A stretch of 64,000 bases of DNA from the NCBI RefSeq assembly GCF_028688295.1, contig NZ_JAQTYM010000003.1, positions 17,455-81,454 of the forward strand, read 5' to 3'. The DNA is from Sulfuricurvum sp. (GTDB lineage: Bacteria > Campylobacterota > Campylobacteria > Campylobacterales > Sulfurimonadaceae). Below the pieces are notes generated by a model, which made no database searches, was not told the origin of the DNA, and saw nothing but the letters and a program-made list of their open reading frames with translations. The first letter of the stretch is position 1, and the number at the start of each line of letters is the position of its first letter. Both the position numbers and the translations under genes were made by a program. Below are positions 19,624-28,972 of this stretch, piece by piece.

Positions 19624-20094
19624 ATGGAAAGAAGATCATTTTTAAAAGGTTTTGGAGCGGTAGCAGCATGTGCGGTAGCTCTTCCTCATGTTGCAAGTGC
19701 GGCAGAAGAGAAAAAATCAGCCAGTCCGATGGCGATGAATTTTGAGACGGCAGTAGCGGCGATTACCGGTGGTAAAGCGTTGGTTGCTTCAGCAAAAGTA
19801 AAAATGGAAGCTCCTGAAATCGCCGAAAATGGTGCAGTTGTTCCAGTAAAAGTAACCGTTGAGAGCCCAATGAGTGCTAATGATTATGTAAAAGCGATTC
19901 ATATCCTCGCGTCTAAAAATGGAAATGTTCGTTGTGCGAATATCTACTTGACTCCGGCTAACGGTGAAGCGTTCTTCGGTACCCGCATTAAACTTGGTGG
20001 AACTCAAGATGTAGTAGCCATCGCAGAGATGAGTGACGGATCGTTCCTCACCGCTAAGCAAAACGTAAAAGTAACCATCGGCGGATGTGGTTGA
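19624..20094 (+). CDS. soxY: SoxY thiosulfate-carrier subunit
   Basis: Tat-type signal (RRSFLKGFGAV); C-terminal swinging-arm cysteine VTIGGCG. Confidence 0.93.
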   Translation: MERRSFLKGFGAVAACAVALPHVASAAEEKKSASPMAMNFETAVAAITGGKALVASAKVKMEAPEIAENGAVVPVKVTVESPMSANDYVKAIHILASKNGNVRCANIYLTPANGEAFFGTRIKLGGTQDVVAIAEMSDGSFLTAKQNVKVTIGGCG

Positions 20095-20144
20095 TTTAGA
20101 TTCAACGTCATAGTAATAACAACGAAATAATAAGGATAATAAAA

Positions 20145-20471
20145 ATGAAAACACTGATCAAAATCAAACCGAAAAATTACAAAGCAGGCGATATCGTAAA
20201 AATCGATTTTATGGCGATGCACCCGATGGAAACAGGAATGCGTAAAGATAAAGATACAGGCAATTTGATCCCTGCAAACTATATCGATGAAGTGAAATTT
20301 ATGTTCAACGATACTTTGATTACCAAAATGGTGATTTGGGAGTCATTGTCGGTTAATCCATTAATGTCTATCAGTTTCAAAGTACCAGGTGAGGGAACAT
20401 TGAAAGTTATCGCCAAAGATAACAAAGGGCAAAGTGTCGAAACGACTAGTGCCATTAATCCAAAAGGATAA
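20145..20471 (+). CDS. soxZ: SoxZ sulfur-carrier partner
   Basis: IKIKPKNYKAGDIVKIDFMAMHPMETGMRKDKDTGNLIPANYI. Confidence 0.93.
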   Translation: MKTLIKIKPKNYKAGDIVKIDFMAMHPMETGMRKDKDTGNLIPANYIDEVKFMFNDTLITKMVIWESLSVNPLMSISFKVPGEGTLKVIAKDNKGQSVETTSAINPKG

Positions 20472-20474
20472 ACG

Positions 20475-21248
20475 ATGCGTACTTTATCAATTACGGCCGC
20501 ATTGATTTGTTTGGCTTTTTTGGGAACAGCGAATGCGGAAGAAAAGCTCAGTATGTCAGATGCTGATAAAGCGATGTATGCGGAGCTTTTAGAAAACAAC
20601 CCGGCTGAGATGGATGTGGCTGAAGGGGAACAACTCTTTGGTGAGCTGATAGGAACAGCGGGTTATGCCAAAATGTTGGGTGTTAAAGAGAAAGATTTAC
20701 CGAAATACATCGCTGGTTTCCCCCGTTACTTAGAACCTGCTAAAAAAGTAGTGACGTTGGCACAGACTATTCAAATGGCAGCAGCTGCAAATGAAAAACC
20801 GGTACCTAAGCTTGAGAGTAAAGAGATGGTAAAAATGTCTGCGTATGTAAAATCAATCGCAAACGGACAAAAAACCTCTATCGATGTAAAAGCAAACAAA
20901 CATATGGTTGAGATGATGAAACTCGGTCAGCAAGTGTTTGAAGAGCGTCGCGGTGGACGCGGACTATCGTGCAACAACTGTCACAGTATGGATATCGTCG
21001 GTCAGCGTTTGCGTATGCAACCGCTACCGGATTTAGGGGCAAAAGAGACCGCAGCGGCGGGAACATGGCCAGCATACCGTATGACCCAAAGTCAAATGGT
21101 AACGTTGGATAAGCGTATGCAGCAATGTATGAAAAATGCGCTCCTTGCAGAAATTCCACTCGGATCACGTGAGATCGTAGCATTGGAAGTATACGTTACC
21201 AATAAAACCAAAGGGAACCCTATCAGTGTCCCTAGCGTGAAACGTTAA
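20475..21248 (+). CDS. soxA: SoxA c-type cytochrome (one CxxCH)
   Basis: RRGGRGLSCNNCHSMD heme site; RMQQCMKNAL. Confidence 0.92.
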   Translation: MRTLSITAALICLAFLGTANAEEKLSMSDADKAMYAELLENNPAEMDVAEGEQLFGELIGTAGYAKMLGVKEKDLPKYIAGFPRYLEPAKKVVTLAQTIQMAAAANEKPVPKLESKEMVKMSAYVKSIANGQKTSIDVKANKHMVEMMKLGQQVFEERRGGRGLSCNNCHSMDIVGQRLRMQPLPDLGAKETAAAGTWPAYRMTQSQMVTLDKRMQQCMKNALLAEIPLGSREIVALEVYVTNKTKGNPISVPSVKR

Positions 21249-21258
21249 GGACTGAATT

Positions 21259-23025
21259 ATGGATTTATCACGAAGAGATTTTTTCCATATTGCTGCCGCT
21301 TTAGGGATCGGGATACCGACTCTATCATCAGCAGCATCTGCACCTAAACGTGCTGATGAAGTGGGATTAAAAGATATTTACGGATTCAATGCCAAAGGGA
21401 ATGTGACCATTTTGCATATCTGTGATATGCATGCTCACATCAAACCGTTGTACTGGAGAGAGCCATCGACACTTATTTCTGCTCCGAATCTCACCGGAAC
21501 TCCGGGCTTTTTGTGCGGAGAGTCATTTTTGAAGCATTACGGGATGAAGGGCAAGACTCTTGATGCCTATTTCGATACCTTTATGAACTTTGACGCATTA
21601 GCCTCTAAGTTTGGAAAAATGGGGGGGATTTCACACATGAAAACCCTCATCAACCATATCAAAAAAGAGCGCGGAGCCGATAATGTGATGCTTCTCGATT
21701 CGGGTGATACATGGCAAGGGACGGGCGTCGCCCTCAAAACGGGCGGTGAAGCGATCGTCAAAGCGCAAAACTATCTCGGTGTCGACGTAATGGTCGGGCA
21801 CTGGGAATTTACCTATGGCAAAACACGGGTTAAAGAGCTGATCGAGATGCTCAACGCAAAATTCATTTCCCAAAATATTATCGGGGATGATTCGTTTGTC
21901 GATGATTTTGAAGAACTTATTTTTGAACCGTATACGATCATGGAACGCGGCGGTGCGAAGATCGGTATTATCGGTCAATCGTTTCCATTTACCTCTACCG
22001 CAAACCCGAAAGAGTTTACCCAAGGGTGGAGTTTCGGTTTGCGTCTCGATACCCTTCAAACGTATGTTGATAAACTGCGTAAAGAGGAAAAAGTGGATTG
22101 TGTCGTGGTTCTATCGCATGACGGTTTCAGCGTTGACCAAGAGGTTGCCCGTCAAGTCAAAGGGATCGATTTTATTCTCAGCGGACACACCCATGATCCA
22201 TCACCGCGTCCGACCGTCATCAACGGCACGGTGATCGTTATCGCGGGGAGCCACGGTAAATATATAGGACGCCTCGATATCGATATCCAAAACCATAAGG
22301 TCAAAGGGTATGAGTACAAACTGATCCCCGTTGCGTCCAACTTGATTCCGGCTGACCCTGAGGGTGAAGCGTTGGTCAAAGAGTTGTATTCACCATATGA
22401 TTCCGAACTCTCGGAAGTGTTGGGGATCACGAAATCGACGTTGTTTAAGCGCGATACGTTCCACTCGACCTTTGATCAGTTGATCAACGATTCAATCATC
22501 GATGCGATGGATTCGGACATCTCGTTTACTCCGGGATACCGCTGGGGGACTACGGTTCTCGGCGGTGACAAAATCACGATGGACGATGTCTACGATATGA
22601 CAGCGATCACTTATCCGAACGTCTATACGTTTGAGCTAACGGGTCTTCATATACGTACATTGCTCGAAGATATTGCGGATAACGTTTTTAACGCTAACCC
22701 GCTTTATCAGCAAGGGGGCGATATGAGTCGTCTCGGCGGTGTGACCTATGAGATTCGTGTTGGAGCGGTAAGTGGTAAACGTATCACCAACATCATGGTG
22801 GGAGGAAAACCTCTCAATGATACTAAAGTCTATAAAGTCTCTTCATGGGGCGGTAACCTGCAAAATGCGGGAAGCAATCTTAAAGATTCGTTAACGCGTC
22901 CGGTTTACGATGTAACTGCAGCGTATATCCGTCGTCAGAAAAATGTTAATATTAGCGGTAACAGTAATGTGAAACTGATGGATTATGATTGCGGATGTCC
23001 GAAAAAAGGTTCCAGAAGCTGTTAA
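21259..23025 (+). CDS. soxB: SoxB sulfate thiohydrolase
   Basis: Tat signal SRRDFFHIAAALG; 5'-nucleotidase-type metallophosphoesterase motifs (CDMHAHIKP, LDSGDTWQGTG, LSGHTHD). Confidence 0.95.
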   Translation: MDLSRRDFFHIAAALGIGIPTLSSAASAPKRADEVGLKDIYGFNAKGNVTILHICDMHAHIKPLYWREPSTLISAPNLTGTPGFLCGESFLKHYGMKGKTLDAYFDTFMNFDALASKFGKMGGISHMKTLINHIKKERGADNVMLLDSGDTWQGTGVALKTGGEAIVKAQNYLGVDVMVGHWEFTYGKTRVKELIEMLNAKFISQNIIGDDSFVDDFEELIFEPYTIMERGGAKIGIIGQSFPFTSTANPKEFTQGWSFGLRLDTLQTYVDKLRKEEKVDCVVVLSHDGFSVDQEVARQVKGIDFILSGHTHDPSPRPTVINGTVIVIAGSHGKYIGRLDIDIQNHKVKGYEYKLIPVASNLIPADPEGEALVKELYSPYDSELSEVLGITKSTLFKRDTFHSTFDQLINDSIIDAMDSDISFTPGYRWGTTVLGGDKITMDDVYDMTAITYPNVYTFELTGLHIRTLLEDIADNVFNANPLYQQGGDMSRLGGVTYEIRVGAVSGKRITNIMVGGKPLNDTKVYKVSSWGGNLQNAGSNLKDSLTRPVYDVTAAYIRRQKNVNISGNSNVKLMDYDCGCPKKGSRSC

Positions 23026-23036
23026 AGACTAAAATC

Positions 23037-23104
23037 TGCCCCATAAGGGGCAAGCTTTAGTGCCTTAGCGGCTAGCGTAGCCAAAGGGATTTTATTCCTT
23101 TGGC
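23037..23104 (+). promoter_or_regulatory. soxB-porin intergenic stem-loop cluster
   Basis: TGCCCC-ataa-GGGGCA (23037-23052); GGCTA-gcg-TAGCC (23070-23082); GCCAAAGG-N9-CCTTTGGC (23080-23104); the last two share bases. Confidence 0.5.
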
Positions 23105-23129
23105 GTTCAAATCAAAATAGGAGTTAGGA

Positions 23130-24617
23130 ATGAAATTAGTAAAACTTAGTATCGTAGCAGCAGCTACTTGTTTATTGGCAACGTCAGCGCATGCGCTTAA
23201 ATCAGAAGATCGTACGGTAAAAGGTAATTACCAAGTAGAATATACCAAAGCGCCGGGTGCGGTAAACTCGATTCAAGAGATGTTTACCGAGGGTGAAGTC
23301 TATGGACGTCTCCGTTCGAATATGTTTTGGTGGGATTGGGACAATGAAAATAATGCTGTTCAAGACAACAACATGTGGGGACTTGGCGGTAGTTTGGTTT
23401 ATAAAACAGGTTTTTTCCACGGTTTAGGTGCAACAGTAGGCTTTTATGGAACGATTCCAATGCATCCTGATAATACCCTAGCTACTCCGGGAACCAATTA
23501 TGGAAAAGCGGGTAAAGATACGTATCACACACGTCCTGATGGAACGGAAGGGGCTATGGGGAATTTTGCTGAAGCGTATTTAGAATACAAAACCGGTAAA
23601 ACCAATGTGAAAGTAGGTCGTCAAGGGATTGATAGCATGATGCTAGCAACCAACGATACAAAAATGATTCCGAACACATTTGAAGCAGCGGTTATTGAAA
23701 ATAAAGATATTCCAAATACGTCTATTCGTGCTGGATATATCATGGCTCAAAAATTGCGTGATCACCAAAGCTTTCACAGTCTAATTGCATTTAATAATGA
23801 CACAAGTAAAGTATATGGAAATGATGATTCAGGTGTTCACAAGGGATTAAAAAATACAGCGATTAGAGCAAAGGGAGCTGATATTGATCCTGAAATGGTA
23901 TTGATTACAGCTCAGAATACCTCTATCCCAAATTTGAAACTCAATGCAGAGTATGTGGGATTAAACGATTTTTTCAGTACAGCTATTGCAGAAGCAAACT
24001 ATAAAATTAAACTGAATGATGCATGGACATTGACTCCAGGTATTCGTTACCTGAAACAAATGGATGATGGTGCGGGTAAAATCGGTGGAGCATCTTTAGC
24101 TGGTACGGTAACGGCTGCAAATGCTGCTTCAAAAGGATATACAACAGGTGATAGTGTAGACGGAAGCATCATTATGGCACGTTTGGTGGCAGCAAGTGGA
24201 CCATTAGAACTCTCAGCAGGATACTCTAAAATTTCTGACGATGCCGACATTATTGCCCCATGGCGTGGATTCCCGACAGGTGGATACACCCGTTCAATGG
24301 CACAAGTAGACTGGATCGCGAACACGAAAAACTGGGCTGTAAAAGCTGTTTATGATTTTGGAAAAGCGGGTATGGTACCAGGATTCAAAGTAGCGGCTGA
24401 TTATGAAAATATGAATTTTGACGATGCAAAAGCAGCTACAAGCGGTTTTACTGATCGTGATATTTTCCACGTCGATATGTGGAAAACATTTAAAGAAGTG
24501 CCAAATACTGAGTTTAAATTCCGTTTTGCAACCATTGATGCTGATCCGGCTGTAGGTGCTACAGTGGATTATAACTCATACAACGAATACCGTTTCGAAA
24601 TTAACTACCTCTTCTAA
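23130..24617 (+). CDS. OprD-like outer-membrane porin
   Basis: Signal peptide; porin-like N-terminus and GKTNVKVGRQGIDSMMLATNDTKMIPNTFEAAVIEN; C-terminal aromatic (YRFEINYLF). Confidence 0.75.
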   Translation: MKLVKLSIVAAATCLLATSAHALKSEDRTVKGNYQVEYTKAPGAVNSIQEMFTEGEVYGRLRSNMFWWDWDNENNAVQDNNMWGLGGSLVYKTGFFHGLGATVGFYGTIPMHPDNTLATPGTNYGKAGKDTYHTRPDGTEGAMGNFAEAYLEYKTGKTNVKVGRQGIDSMMLATNDTKMIPNTFEAAVIENKDIPNTSIRAGYIMAQKLRDHQSFHSLIAFNNDTSKVYGNDDSGVHKGLKNTAIRAKGADIDPEMVLITAQNTSIPNLKLNAEYVGLNDFFSTAIAEANYKIKLNDAWTLTPGIRYLKQMDDGAGKIGGASLAGTVTAANAASKGYTTGDSVDGSIIMARLVAASGPLELSAGYSKISDDADIIAPWRGFPTGGYTRSMAQVDWIANTKNWAVKAVYDFGKAGMVPGFKVAADYENMNFDDAKAATSGFTDRDIFHVDMWKTFKEVPNTEFKFRFATIDADPAVGATVDYNSYNEYRFEINYLF

Positions 24618-24627
24618 AGGCTGAGCG

Positions 24628-25533
24628 ATGAAAACGTTGTTAGGAATTTTATTATTAACGGCCACGAGTTTGAGCGCGTACGATTACGCCCTTAAACCGG
24701 TACGTGTTAGCTCGGATGTTCACTGTTTTTTTGGGAAACCCGAGATTATGGATAAAACTAACAACGGCAACATCGTCAACAGTTGTTACATCGATGCAGG
24801 TGAGGGGTACGTCGTCGTTGACACCGGTCCCTCGTATTCGTATGCCGAGTCCGCCTATAAAGCGATGAAAAAAATCAAATCCCTCCCCGTTAAACTCGTT
24901 ATCAACACCCATATCCATGATGATCATTGGTTGGGAAACAACTATTTTACCGAGCAGGGAATCCGTGTTTTAGGGACCGATGATTTTAAAGTAAACGCGG
25001 ATATGAGTGAACCGACCCGGATGCAAACGTATATCTCTAGCGAAGCGTATGCTAAAACGAAACCCACTTTGCCGAGTGAGATGATCAGCAGCGATACGAC
25101 GCTTAACATAGGTAATCAAACATTAGAGCTTAAAATCGCAAAACACAAAGCACATACCGCTAAAGATATGGTGGTTTTCTTGCCGAAATCCAAAGTATTG
25201 ATAGCGGCTGATTTGGTATTCAATGATCGACTTCCTTCCGTGCGCGGTGGCGATATTAATGGGTGGCTCACCGCTTTGGATGATTTGGATAAATTGGGTG
25301 CGGTACATGTGATTGGTGGACATGGAAATCGAACCGATAAAGATGCGGCACGTATGACACGAGAATATTTTACTCAGATGCGTAACGAAATCCGTTCGGC
25401 AATCGCTGAGGGGTTGGGGATCGATGATACGATCAAAAAAGTGACGATGGAAAGTTACCAACAATACAAGCTGTATGAAGGGACTCATCGACATAACGTT
25501 GAGGCATCTTATCGGGTATTAGAATGGGAGTGA
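24628..25533 (+). CDS. Exported metallo-beta-lactamase-fold hydrolase (SoxH-like)
   Basis: Signal peptide; HxHxDH motif VINTHIHDDHWLGNNYF; IAADLVFNDRLPSVRGG. Confidence 0.85.
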   Translation: MKTLLGILLLTATSLSAYDYALKPVRVSSDVHCFFGKPEIMDKTNNGNIVNSCYIDAGEGYVVVDTGPSYSYAESAYKAMKKIKSLPVKLVINTHIHDDHWLGNNYFTEQGIRVLGTDDFKVNADMSEPTRMQTYISSEAYAKTKPTLPSEMISSDTTLNIGNQTLELKIAKHKAHTAKDMVVFLPKSKVLIAADLVFNDRLPSVRGGDINGWLTALDDLDKLGAVHVIGGHGNRTDKDAARMTREYFTQMRNEIRSAIAEGLGIDDTIKKVTMESYQQYKLYEGTHRHNVEASYRVLEWE

Positions 25534-25970
25534 TGATGAAACGATTACTAGTTTTGGGATTTTGTTTTTCTGCTCTTGCCTTTGGTGATGTCCGTTTTGC
25601 TCAGCCTGAACCCTCGATCGATAAACCGCGTGAGGTGGTAATGGGAATCAGTGCCGGTGACAATGAATCGATCCATCACGGTCTTAGTACCGCGAACAAT
25701 GTTCTCAAATTCTATGGACCTGAAAAGATCCATTTACGGATCGTCGCCTACTATCACGGTATCCGCACATTGCTAAAAAGTGAAAAAGAGATTGCGGTGC
25801 GAGTACGTGCATTGCAGCAATACGGTGTCGAATTTGTCGCGTGCGGTAACACGATGGAGACGAAAAAAATCACACAGGATCAACTGATCGAAGACGTCGA
25901 GATCGTCAGTGCAGGGATCGCTGAAGTGATCGAGCGCGCCACCGAGGGCGCATTTTATATTCAACCTTAG
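25524..25970 (+). CDS. Exported DsrE-family protein
   Basis: Signal peptide MKRLLVLGFCFSALAFG; DsrE-like fold with cysteine in VEFVACGNTM. Confidence 0.75.
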   Translation: MGVMMKRLLVLGFCFSALAFGDVRFAQPEPSIDKPREVVMGISAGDNESIHHGLSTANNVLKFYGPEKIHLRIVAYYHGIRTLLKSEKEIAVRVRALQQYGVEFVACGNTMETKKITQDQLIEDVEIVSAGIAEVIERATEGAFYIQP

Positions 25971-25979
25971 GAGTCAAGC

Positions 25980-26879
25980 ATGAAAATTCTTATTATTACA
26001 GTGTTAGCGGGATTTTTGTCCCTTTTTGGCGGTGATCTTCACCTTTTTAGTGTTTCGAATACAGAAGGCAAGCTTAATGCAGGAGTGGTCGAAAAGGCAC
26101 TTGAAGCGAACGGTTTTGTCATATCGGCAAATACTGAAATGAATGAGCCGTTCAAAAAACAGTTCGGACAAAGTGATTTTGCACAGTTTAATCTTTTGAC
26201 CGCTTATCATAAAATTCACTCAGAAGCATTGGTAACATCAAATCCGGATGGAGGAATTTTCGTTCCGATGGGATTTGGCGTCTATCAACGCAATGGAGAA
26301 AAAGAGCTTCATGTATCGATTTTGAGTGCTGAAGCGATGGCTAAAATCGCTGGATTTAAAGCAGCTGAATTCGCACTGATCGAAAAAGAAGCGATAGCAT
26401 CGATTAAAAAAGCATTGCCGAACGTAAAAGTATCCATGAGCGAAACATCACTCCCTTCCGAGGGAGCATTGCTTAGCCGCTATGTTAAAGAGAGCAGTAA
26501 AGAGAGCTGGTCAAGTGATAAAGAAGAGACTGAGATGATGATCGAAGACGGTCTGAAACCGGCAGGATTTGTGATGTCTAACTTTACTGATTATAACTTT
26601 AGCCTTGGGGAAAAAAGTCCGTTTGATTTTTACGACACTTACTCTATTTGTAAATTAAAAGTAATTTATACCGTAGCCAAAACACGTCCGGAAGCGGCAG
26701 CGTTCGCCCCGTGTACTTTGATGGTGTATAAGAAAAAAGATGCGAATGAAATCGTTATGGGATTCCCAGGGGTATACAACTGGATGAGCAGTGCACGTGT
26801 CAGTGATCCTGAGGGAAAAGCGGTATTGATGCAGGCACAAAAAGATTTTGAAGCGGTTTTACAATCGACAATAGAATAA
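25980..26879 (+). CDS. Exported DUF302-like protein
   Basis: Signal peptide, then DUF302-type segments (FGVYQRNGEKELHVSILSAEAMAKIAG; FAPCTLMVYKKKDANEIVMGFPGVYNWMSSARVSDPEGKAVLMQAQKDFEAVL). Confidence 0.6.
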   Translation: MKILIITVLAGFLSLFGGDLHLFSVSNTEGKLNAGVVEKALEANGFVISANTEMNEPFKKQFGQSDFAQFNLLTAYHKIHSEALVTSNPDGGIFVPMGFGVYQRNGEKELHVSILSAEAMAKIAGFKAAEFALIEKEAIASIKKALPNVKVSMSETSLPSEGALLSRYVKESSKESWSSDKEETEMMIEDGLKPAGFVMSNFTDYNFSLGEKSPFDFYDTYSICKLKVIYTVAKTRPEAAAFAPCTLMVYKKKDANEIVMGFPGVYNWMSSARVSDPEGKAVLMQAQKDFEAVLQSTIE

Positions 26880-26943
26880 GATAGCATAGCTTAACAATAA
26901 TTTTAGGGATGTGGCTCTATACTTTTTATTATAAAGGTGTGGC

Positions 26944-28929
26944 ATGTTGTTCAGATATGTTTTAATACTATTTTTTACCGCTTTTTATACGGTTATTGTT
27001 GCCGCTTCTGTACCTGATACAGGAAAAAAAGAGGCTGTAATCGGCGTTTTGGCATTCCGTTCAAAAGCCGATACCCTCACTGAATGGCAGCCCTTAGCCA
27101 TCTACCTTAATAGCAAAATTCCTTCCCATCACTTTAGTATACGTCCTCTCAGTTACGCTGAATTTAATGAAGCTGCTGCATCTGATAAACTCGATTTTAT
27201 GTTTAGTAACCCAGAACACTATATTTATCTCTCAGCCAAATTTGGCGCTAGCCGTATGGCGACATTAATCCGAGCAAATGTCGGTGACAGAGAGTTAACC
27301 GAGTTTGGTGGGGTTATTATCGCTCGTTCGGATCGGAAAGATATTCAACAACTAAACGATTTAAAGGGAAAAGAGATTGTAGCCGTTGATGAACTTTCTT
27401 TGGGCGGCTATTTGGCTCAGAGAGCTGTATTGCAAGAGAACGGTATCGATATAACTAAAGAATCAACTATCCAATATACCGATATGCCTCATGATAAAGT
27501 TGTTTATATCGTCGAAAGCGGCTCGGCAGATGTAGGATTTATCCGCACCGGTGTATTGGAGAAAATGGCTAAAGAGGGAAAAATTAATTACCATGATTTC
27601 AAAATAATCCATCCGATGAGAAACTTTCCGCAGGCTCTCTCTACGCCACTTTATCCAGAGTGGCCTTTTGCTGCTTCCAAACATACAGAACGGGTTTTGG
27701 CTAATCAAGTCGGTGTGGCACTACTCAATTTACCCTATGGATCTGAGATAACCAAGAGTGCAGGGTATTACGGATGGAATATTCCTCTCACGTACGAAGG
27801 TATACGTACATTGATGCAAACACTTCGGATTAAACCCTATGACGCGGCTCCCGCTTTTTCGCTCCAAGACGTTATCCAAAAATATGCCTTAGTTGTTATC
27901 TTGTTATTGAGTGTCGTGATTACTTTATTGATTTTTTTAACAACCGGGATGAGACACTTAGCCAATACATTGCGTTTAAAATCAGACTCCTTAGAAAAAC
28001 AGATATCGATTGTTCAAGAGACTGAAAAATATTTGCGCCGAGCTGCAAATGTTTTTCACAACTCACGGGAAGGGATTATTATTACGGACCCTCAAAAAGT
28101 AATTATTGATGTCAACGAAGCTTTTTGTGAATTGACGGGGTATGATCGTGATGAGGTGATAGGGCAAAAACCGATTCTTTTACGATCAGGGATGCATGAT
28201 AAGCAATTCTATGAAAAACTTGATGATGCGATAGTGACTCACGGTTCATGGCGAGGAGAGATTTGGAACCGCAAAAAAAGTGGTGAGCGCTACGCTGAAT
28301 TTTTACGAATTGATGCGGTACGTGACGGAGAAGGTGCAATAGAAAATTATATTGGGATTTTTAGTGATATTACCGAACATCTCAAACGCCAAGAGCAACT
28401 GCATCATATGGCGAATTACGATCCGTTGACTAATCTCCCTAACCGCCATCTTTTTATGACCTTGGCAGAGCAAATATTATCATTTTCCAAACGTAAAAAT
28501 ACGAAAGCGGTTATCTCCTTTTTGGATTTGGATGGGTTTAAGCAGGTTAATGACCTTTATGGACATGCGATCGGAGACCGTGTATTAAAAGAGGTAGCGG
28601 ACAGGTTAGGAAAACAGCTTCGTCAAAGTGATGCGATAGCACGTATCGGTGGGGATGAATTTGTAGTTATTTTTAGCGATATTGATACTCTTGAAGATGT
28701 TCAACCCCTATTTGAACGTATGTTAAAAACTCTGAAAGAGCCATTTTCGGTTAATGAAAATGTTATAACGATCGGGGCGAGTATCGGAGCTTCACTTTAT
28801 CCTGATCATGGAGAAGAGGTCGAGATGCTGGTACGTCATGCCGATGCAGCAATGTACCGTTCCAAAGAGAATGGACGAAACCAAGTAACCTACTTCGATC
28901 AAGAAAAAATGGGGAGAGACGTGTTATAA
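26944..28929 (+). CDS. PhnD-like sensor with PAS and GGDEF domains (diguanylate cyclase)
   Basis: Periplasmic PhnD-like domain, TM, PAS region, RIGGDEFVVIF active site. Confidence 0.9.
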   Translation: MLFRYVLILFFTAFYTVIVAASVPDTGKKEAVIGVLAFRSKADTLTEWQPLAIYLNSKIPSHHFSIRPLSYAEFNEAAASDKLDFMFSNPEHYIYLSAKFGASRMATLIRANVGDRELTEFGGVIIARSDRKDIQQLNDLKGKEIVAVDELSLGGYLAQRAVLQENGIDITKESTIQYTDMPHDKVVYIVESGSADVGFIRTGVLEKMAKEGKINYHDFKIIHPMRNFPQALSTPLYPEWPFAASKHTERVLANQVGVALLNLPYGSEITKSAGYYGWNIPLTYEGIRTLMQTLRIKPYDAAPAFSLQDVIQKYALVVILLLSVVITLLIFLTTGMRHLANTLRLKSDSLEKQISIVQETEKYLRRAANVFHNSREGIIITDPQKVIIDVNEAFCELTGYDRDEVIGQKPILLRSGMHDKQFYEKLDDAIVTHGSWRGEIWNRKKSGERYAEFLRIDAVRDGEGAIENYIGIFSDITEHLKRQEQLHHMANYDPLTNLPNRHLFMTLAEQILSFSKRKNTKAVISFLDLDGFKQVNDLYGHAIGDRVLKEVADRLGKQLRQSDAIARIGGDEFVVIFSDIDTLEDVQPLFERMLKTLKEPFSVNENVITIGASIGASLYPDHGEEVEMLVRHADAAMYRSKENGRNQVTYFDQEKMGRDVL

Positions 28930-28972
28930 TCACCATATTTCCGCCTGAAATATAGGCACTTTTAGAGTATTT

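Noticed and set aside
21631-22059. 142-aa minus-strand ORF
   Set aside because: Antisense to soxB coding sequence, no family match by eye.
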